NCBI RefSeq assembly: GCF_018986915.1
Contig: NZ_CP076723.1
Span: forward strand, 1,645,501 to 1,709,500
DNA length: 64,000 bases
From: Geomonas oryzisoli
GTDB taxonomy: Bacteria; Desulfobacterota; Desulfuromonadia; Geobacterales; Geobacteraceae
Reading direction: 5' to 3'
Shown: piece after piece, positions 58,822 through 64,000 of the stretch
How the letters are laid out: every line of letters starts with the position of its first letter
Numbering within the stretch: position 1 is the stretch's first letter
Position numbers and translations under genes: made by a program
The notes under the pieces: model-generated
Database searches by the model: none
Told to the model about the DNA's origin: nothing
The model's input: only the letters and a program-made list of their open reading frames with translations

Positions 58822-60543
58822 ATGACCAAGAAGTGTCTAGCGCTCCTTTTCCTGCCCCTGCTGCTCAACGCCTGCGCCACCACCGAACAAGCTTCGGAAC
58901 TGCCGCCGCTCGCCGAACTCGGAGCCATTACCGCGCCGACCCCGCCCCCCGGGGCAGGGAGGAACCTGTCGCTGTTCGCCGAGGCCAGGCTGCGTGCGTC
59001 CGAAGGGGACCAGGACGGAGCCCTGCTCCTTCTGCGCGAAGCGATCGCCGCCGATCCCTCCTCCGCCTTCCTGCATAACGCCGCGGCACAGATCTACCTG
59101 CAGCAGAACCGTCCCGAAGAAGCGCTAAGCGAGTGCCAGGCCGCCATCGCCATCGATCCCGCCTCGCTTCAGGCCGAGCAGTTGTGCGGCAACATCCTGA
59201 TGAGCATGCAGCGCGAGAAGGAGGCGGTCCAGCACTACAAGAAGGTGATCGAGCTCGACCCGACCAAGGAAGAGGTCTACCTGCACATCGCCATCTACTA
59301 CCTGAAGAACTTCGAGTACGAGCAGGCGGTGGACACCCTGAAGGCGCTGGTGAAGGCCTCCCCCGATTCGGCGCTCGGTTACTACTACCTCGCCAAGACC
59401 TACGAGCAGATGCGTCTTCCCAAAGAGGCGCTCGCCTACTACAAGAAGGCGGTCGACCTCAAGCCCGATTTCGAGCAGGCCCTGATCGAGATGGGGATCT
59501 CCCAGGAGACCCAGGGGCTCATCCCGGACGCCATCGACAGCTATAAGGATCTCCTCGAGATCAACCCCAACAACGCCAACGTCATCCAGCACCTGGCGCA
59601 GCTCTACATCCAGCAGAAGCGCCTGGAGGAAGCCCTGGCCCTGTTGCAGCAACGAGGCGGCAAGTCTCTGGAGACCTCGCGCAAGATCGGCCTGCTGCTG
59701 CTCGAACTGGAGCGCTACGACGAGGCCATCAAGACCTTCCAGGACATCCTCGTGGCCGAACCGACAGCGCAGCAGGTCCGCTTCTACCTCGCCTCAGCGT
59801 ACGAGGAGAAGGAGGACGTGGACCAGGCCATCGTCGAATTCAAGAAGATCTCCCGCGAGTCCCCGTACTACCTGGACTCTCTCGGGCACCTGGCCTACCT
59901 GTACAAGGAGAAGGGACAACCGGAGAAGGGGATCGTCCTGCTGCTGCAGGAAATCGGGGAGCAGCCTTCCCGCATCGAGCCGTACCTGCACCTGGCCGGG
60001 TTCTACGAGTCGATGGAGCAGTACCAGCGCGGCGTCGACACCCTGAAGAGCATGGACCCCAAAATGCAGGCCGATCCGCGCGTGCTGTTCCGGCTGGGCA
60101 TCCTCTACGACAAGATGGGGCAGAAGGAGCTTTCCGTCGCCATGATGAAGAAGGTGCTGGCGGTGACCCCTGACGATCCCCAGGCCCTCAACTACCTGGG
60201 CTACACCTACGCGGAGATGGGTGAGAACCTGGAGGAGGCGCTGACCTACCTGAAAAAGGCGGTGAGCCTGAGGCCTGACGACGGGTTCATCCTGGACAGC
60301 CTGGGGTGGACCTACTTCAAGCTCAAGCGCTACAACGAGGCGATCGCGCAACTGGAGCGGGCCGCCGAGCTCTCCGAAGGCGACGCCACCGTGCTGGGGC
60401 ACCTGGCCGACGTCTACTGCGCCACCCACGCCTTCAAGAAGGCGCTGCCGCTCTACAAGAAACTGCAGAAGATGGAGCCCGAGCAGAGCGCCGAACTCGC
60501 CGAGAAGATCAAGCACTGCCGCCAGGAAGCCGGTGAGAAATGA
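58822..60543 (+). CDS. TPR-repeat lipoprotein
   Basis: A 573-residue protein with a lipoprotein signal (LLFLPLLLNAC, lipid-modified Cys18). About 14 TPR units follow from residue 60 to the C terminus, seen as repeated A-x-x-x-Y-x-x-A/L and P pairs (for example LGYYYLAKTYEQMRLPKEAL). It probably serves as an outer- or inner-membrane scaffold. Its stop overlaps the next start by four bases, so it is coupled to the ABC transporter genes. Confidence 0.88.
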   Translation: MTKKCLALLFLPLLLNACATTEQASELPPLAELGAITAPTPPPGAGRNLSLFAEARLRASEGDQDGALLLLREAIAADPSSAFLHNAAAQIYLQQNRPEEALSECQAAIAIDPASLQAEQLCGNILMSMQREKEAVQHYKKVIELDPTKEEVYLHIAIYYLKNFEYEQAVDTLKALVKASPDSALGYYYLAKTYEQMRLPKEALAYYKKAVDLKPDFEQALIEMGISQETQGLIPDAIDSYKDLLEINPNNANVIQHLAQLYIQQKRLEEALALLQQRGGKSLETSRKIGLLLLELERYDEAIKTFQDILVAEPTAQQVRFYLASAYEEKEDVDQAIVEFKKISRESPYYLDSLGHLAYLYKEKGQPEKGIVLLLQEIGEQPSRIEPYLHLAGFYESMEQYQRGVDTLKSMDPKMQADPRVLFRLGILYDKMGQKELSVAMMKKVLAVTPDDPQALNYLGYTYAEMGENLEEALTYLKKAVSLRPDDGFILDSLGWTYFKLKRYNEAIAQLERAAELSEGDATVLGHLADVYCATHAFKKALPLYKKLQKMEPEQSAELAEKIKHCRQEAGEK

Positions 60544-62123
60544 GCCTGGCCCGCACCGTCTGCCTCCTGGTCCTCCTTTTTCTGACCGCCTGCGGCAAGG
60601 ATGCGCCGTGGAATAAGGCGCAGGGGCAGGGGGGATCGCAGTTCGTCACCGGGAGCATCGGCGAGCCCTCCAACCTCATCCCGATCCTCGCTTCGGACAG
60701 TTCCTCCAGCGACATCTCCGGGCTGGTGTACAACGGGCTCGTGCGCTACGACAAGAACCTGAAGCTGGAGGGGGACTTGGCCGAATCGTGGGAGGTTTCC
60801 CCGGACGGGCTCAAGATCACCTTCCACCTGCGGCGCGGGGTGAAGTGGCACGACGGCCACGACTTCACCTCGCGCGACGTGCTCTACACCTACCGCGTCA
60901 CCGTCGATCCCAAGACCCCGACCGCATATGCCGAGGATTTCAAGCAGGTGCAAAGCGCCCAGGCCCCGGACCCGTACACCTTCCGGGTCACCTACGCCAA
61001 GCCCTTTGCGCCGGCGCTCGCCTCCTGGGGGATGCCGATCCTGCCTGCGCACCTGTTGGAGGGGAAGGACATCACCAAGAGCGCGCTGTCGCGCAATCCG
61101 GTCGGCACCGGTCCGTACATCTTCAAGGAGTGGGTCCCCGGGCAGCGGCTCGTGCTTGAGGCGTATCCGAAGTACTGGGAGGGGGCGCCGCACCTGGCGC
61201 GCTACGTCTACCGCATCATCCCGGACAACTCGACCATGTACATGGAGCTGAAGGCGGGCGGGGTGGACATGATGGGGCTCTCCCCGGTGCAGTACCAGCG
61301 CCAGACTACGAGGGAGGAGTTCCTGGCGCGCTTCAACAAGTACCGCTACCCTGCCTCGGCCTACACCTACCTGGGGTACAACCTGCGCCTGCCCATGTTC
61401 CAGGACGTCAGGGTGCGCCGGGCCATCACCTGCGCCATCAACAAGGAAGAGATCATCCAGGGCGTGCTGCTTGGGATGGGACAGATCGCCCACGGCCCGT
61501 ACAAGCCCGGCACCTGGGCCTACAAGTCCAAGGTCGACAACGATCCGGGCTACGATCCGGAGCGCGCGAAGGAGCTGTTGCAGGAGGCGGGTTACCACAT
61601 GGGGGCGGGCGGCATCCTGGAGAAGGACGGCAAGCCGCTCAGCTTCACCATCATGACCAACCAGGGGAACGACCAGCGCCTCAAATGCGCCCAGATCATC
61701 CAGATGCGCCTGAAAAAGGTCGGTATCGACGTGAAGATCCGGGTCATGGAGTGGGCCTCCTTCCTCACCAACTTCATCGACAAGGGGAAGTTCGAGGCGG
61801 TGCTGCTGGGGTGGACCATATCCCAGGACCCCGACCTTTACGACGTCTGGCACTCGTCCAAGACCGGGCCCAAGGAACTGAACTTCATCCATTATCTGAA
61901 CCCGGAGCTGGACCGCCTCATCGTGGAGGGGCGCGGCACCTTCGACATGGCCAAGCGGCGCGACTGCTACTACAAGATCCAGGAGATCCTTGCCAAGGAC
62001 CAGCCTTACACGTTCCTGTACGTGCCCGACGCGCTGCCGGTGGTGACCTCGAGGATCAAGGGGATAGAGCCCGCGCCTGCAGGGATAATGCACAACTTCA
62101 TCAAGTGGTATGTGGAACAGTGA
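60540..62123 (+). CDS. Oligopeptide-binding lipoprotein (SBP_bac_5 family)
   Basis: A 527-residue lipoprotein: signal LLVLLFLTAC gives Cys18. The mature part has LRRGVKWHDGHDFTSRDVLYTYR, GTGPYIFKEWVPGQRLVLEAY and VRRAITCAINKEEIIQGVLLG, typical DppA/OppA elements. It binds peptides or related ligands for the permeases downstream. It overlaps the TPR gene by four bases. Confidence 0.9.
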   Translation: MSLARTVCLLVLLFLTACGKDAPWNKAQGQGGSQFVTGSIGEPSNLIPILASDSSSSDISGLVYNGLVRYDKNLKLEGDLAESWEVSPDGLKITFHLRRGVKWHDGHDFTSRDVLYTYRVTVDPKTPTAYAEDFKQVQSAQAPDPYTFRVTYAKPFAPALASWGMPILPAHLLEGKDITKSALSRNPVGTGPYIFKEWVPGQRLVLEAYPKYWEGAPHLARYVYRIIPDNSTMYMELKAGGVDMMGLSPVQYQRQTTREEFLARFNKYRYPASAYTYLGYNLRLPMFQDVRVRRAITCAINKEEIIQGVLLGMGQIAHGPYKPGTWAYKSKVDNDPGYDPERAKELLQEAGYHMGAGGILEKDGKPLSFTIMTNQGNDQRLKCAQIIQMRLKKVGIDVKIRVMEWASFLTNFIDKGKFEAVLLGWTISQDPDLYDVWHSSKTGPKELNFIHYLNPELDRLIVEGRGTFDMAKRRDCYYKIQEILAKDQPYTFLYVPDALPVVTSRIKGIEPAPAGIMHNFIKWYVEQ

Positions 62124-62275
62124 GCAATTGACAATTGACAATGGACAATTGACAACGGTTTGCAGCAGCGCCGCCTGGAGCGGTGCACGATACGTGAGCT
62201 GAGGCACAGACATACAACCGGCCTGCCGCTGCTAATGACATAGCGCGGCGGGCTCATGCAACACTTCAGACAACT
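62124..62275 (+). repeat. Repeat-rich gap between binding protein and permease
   Basis: TGAGCAATTGACAATTGACA with ATGGACAATTGACAACGG is a run of CAATTGACA repeats at 62121-62157, also partly palindromic. No gene in the gap. Confidence 0.6.
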
Positions 62276-63256
62276 ATGGCCAACTACCTGATCAAAAGGA
62301 TACTCATGCTGGTCCCGCTCCTCCTGGGGATCACGCTGATCACCTTCACGGTGATCCATCTCGCGCCGGGGGAACCGGTGGAGATGGCGACCGCCATGAG
62401 CCCCAAGGCCTCGGCCGCGACTCGGGCCCGGTTGCGCGAGTTCTACGGGCTGGACAAGCCGCTGCACGTGCAGTACGGGATGTGGCTCTCCAACCTCTCG
62501 CGGCTGGACTTCGGCCGCTCCTTCGCGCCGGACAACCGCCCGGTCCTGGACAAGATCAAGGAAAGGATCCCGATCACCATCTCGCTCAACGTGATCGCCC
62601 TGATTCTCGAGTTCGGCCTGGCGCTCCCCATCGGGATCATGGCGGCGGTGCACCGGGACACGTTGCTGGACCGCGCCATCTCCGTCTTCGTTTTCGTCGG
62701 TTTCGCGGTGCCGACCTTCTGGCTGGCGCTTTTGTGCATGTACCTGTTCGGGGTGAAGCTCGGCTGGCTCCCCATCTCGGGGATCCACTCGCTGGGTAGC
62801 GACCAGTGGTCCTTCTTCTGGCGCAGCGCGGACCTGGCGAGGCACCTGGTGCTCCCCGTTTCGATCGCCACCTTCGGGAGCCTCGCGGGGCTTTCGCGCT
62901 ACATGCGTTCCACGATGATCGAGGTCCTGTCGCAGGACTACATCACCACCGCCCGGGCCAAAGGGGTGAGGGAGCGGGTGGTGATCTACCGGCACGCCCT
63001 CAAGAATGCGCTCCTTCCGGTGATCACGCTGCTCGGCTTCTCGCTTCCGGCTCTCATCGGCGGCAGCGTCATCTTCGAGACCATCTTCTCGATTCCCGGC
63101 ATGGGGCAGCTCTTCTACCAGGGGGTGATGGCGCGCGACTACCCGCTGGTAATGGGGATCCTGGTGATCGGCGCCTGCCTCACCCTGATCGGCAACCTGC
63201 TCGCCGACCTCTGCTACGCCCTGGCCGATCCGCGCATCAGGCACGGGAGGGGATGA
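62276..63256 (+). CDS. dppB: Peptide ABC transporter permease, DppB type
   Basis: A 326-residue membrane protein with six helices. The EAA loop (LPARP-like TARAKGVRERVVIYRHALKNAL) contacts the ATPase. GFAVPTFWLALLCMYLF and FETIFSIPGMGQLFYQGV are DppB family sequences. The start at ATG 62276 has a poor ribosome-binding site (no clear GGAG), but the membrane segment begins at once. Confidence 0.92.
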   Translation: MANYLIKRILMLVPLLLGITLITFTVIHLAPGEPVEMATAMSPKASAATRARLREFYGLDKPLHVQYGMWLSNLSRLDFGRSFAPDNRPVLDKIKERIPITISLNVIALILEFGLALPIGIMAAVHRDTLLDRAISVFVFVGFAVPTFWLALLCMYLFGVKLGWLPISGIHSLGSDQWSFFWRSADLARHLVLPVSIATFGSLAGLSRYMRSTMIEVLSQDYITTARAKGVRERVVIYRHALKNALLPVITLLGFSLPALIGGSVIFETIFSIPGMGQLFYQGVMARDYPLVMGILVIGACLTLIGNLLADLCYALADPRIRHGRG

Positions 63257-63316
63257 TGAGAGGCAGGTCGAGGTCGAGGTCGAATAACTGGCAGCATTCA
63301 GCAGTTCGGGGGCGCC

Positions 63317-64000
63317 ATGCGTGACCAGGTGAGCAGTCCGTTCCGGGAGTTCTGGGAGCGCTTCACCGGCAACCGTTTCGCGACGGCGGGGCTGGTGGTG
63401 ATCGTGGCGCTGTTCGTGCTGTCGATGGCGGCCGCAGTGGTGACGCCCTACAGCCCCGATACCATCGATGCGTGGCACGTACTGCTGCCTCCGTCCGGAA
63501 GCCACTGGTTCGGGACCGATGAACTGGGGCGTGACGTTTTCACACGTGTCGTGTACGGCGCCCGGGTATCGCTCAAGGTCGGTTTCGTCGCGGTCGGCAT
63601 TGCGGTTGTGATCGGGACGGTGATCGGTCTCTTCGCCGGCTTTTACGGCGGCTGGATCGACTCGGTCCTGATGCGGCTGGTCGACATCATGCTCTGCTTC
63701 CCGACCTTCTTCCTGATCCTCGCCGTGATCGCCATGCTGGAGCCTTCCATCTGGTACATCATGGTCATCATCGGGCTTACCGGCTGGATGGGGGTGGCGC
63801 GACTGGTGCGTGCCGAGGTGCTCTCGCTGAAGAGCCGGGATTTCATACTGGCGGCGCGGGTTCTGGGGGCGTCGGATCTGCGCATCATCTTCCGGCACAT
63901 CCTGCCCAACGCGCTGTCGCCGGTGCTGGTTTCCGCGACGCTCGGGGTGGCCGGCGCCATCCTGACCGAGTCGGCGCTGTCGTTTTTAGGGATAGGCGTG
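63317..64000 (+). CDS. dppC: Peptide ABC transporter permease, DppC type (3' end outside window)
   Basis: The first 228 codons of a second permease: the N-terminal helix (LVVIVALFVLSMAAAVV), WFGTDELGRDVFTRVVYGARVSLKVG, and the EAA-loop region (RAEVLSLKSRDFILAARVLGAS). The frame is open to the last base. It partners DppB; ATPase genes probably follow. ATG 63317 is 60 bases after the dppB stop, which includes a GAGGTCGAGGTCG direct repeat. Confidence 0.9.
   Translation, partial: MRDQVSSPFREFWERFTGNRFATAGLVVIVALFVLSMAAAVVTPYSPDTIDAWHVLLPPSGSHWFGTDELGRDVFTRVVYGARVSLKVGFVAVGIAVVIGTVIGLFAGFYGGWIDSVLMRLVDIMLCFPTFFLILAVIAMLEPSIWYIMVIIGLTGWMGVARLVRAEVLSLKSRDFILAARVLGASDLRIIFRHILPNALSPVLVSATLGVAGAILTESALSFLGIGV

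Overview
The window reads as chromosomal DNA from a GC-rich, strictly respiratory deltaproteobacterium of the Geobacteraceae (Geobacter / Geomonas / Citrifermentans type). The inference rests on the surE-pcm-rpoS order, the TRAP C4-dicarboxylate locus with a two-component sigma-54 regulator, the abundance of PAS-rich sensor kinases, the B12-dependent methylmalonyl-CoA genes, a UbiD-type decarboxylase, a probable selenoprotein, and families of short intergenic repeats. No sequence search was possible, so names come from motifs, length and gene order.

Layout. 1-10 kb: a truncated hypothetical gene, a Cys-rich miniprotein, a secreted polysaccharide deacetylase, a thioredoxin whose first active-site cysteine is an in-frame TGA followed by a hairpin (selenocysteine), a sensor kinase/response regulator pair, an outer-membrane barrel, a PAS-only protein, a large NarX-type PAS kinase and a WbuC-type cupin. 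10-17 kb: a minus-strand arnT-arnA(dehydrogenase)-arnB-arnC-arnA(formyltransferase)-arnD operon for L-Ara4N modification of lipid A, with ArnA split into two genes and a palindrome over the probable promoter. 17-20 kb: tRNA-Val, then cobO, a stand-alone B12-binding mutase domain and meaB. 20-26 kb: L,D-transpeptidase, DedA protein, trmJ, surE, pcm, rpoS, apt and tRNA-Arg, followed by a HEPN/MNT pair.

26-38 kb: ftsH, an adenosine-specific kinase, small exported proteins, a UvrD/HelD-like helicase, a 14-copy array of a 43-bp palindromic repeat, a long HYR/PKD-type exported protein, a PilZ protein and an HTH-receiver fusion. 38-48 kb: a Tat-exported YcbK/MepK-like protein, an NhaD-type antiporter, then dctM-dctQ-dctP with a sigma-54 promoter and two matched upstream palindromes, and the DctD/DctB-like regulators. 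48-52.7 kb: UbiD-family decarboxylase, tlyA, a HIT protein, a DUF4124 protein and lgt.

52.7-58.6 kb is the most unusual cluster: five minus-strand genes encoding an APH/P-loop kinase fusion, a two-TM small protein, a sodium:solute-symporter fused to GAF and SpoIIE-type PP2C domains, a STAS anti-sigma antagonist and an RsbW-type kinase. It looks like a partner-switching pathway whose phosphatase is physically part of a transporter. 58.7-64 kb: a TPR lipoprotein, then an oligopeptide ABC transporter (binding lipoprotein, two permeases, the second cut by the window end).

The two leading candidates for new biology are the Sec-containing TrxC-like protein with its hairpin, and the transporter-phosphatase partner-switching operon. 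The 43-bp hairpin array, the dispersed hairpin repeat families and the sigma-54 control region are further leads.
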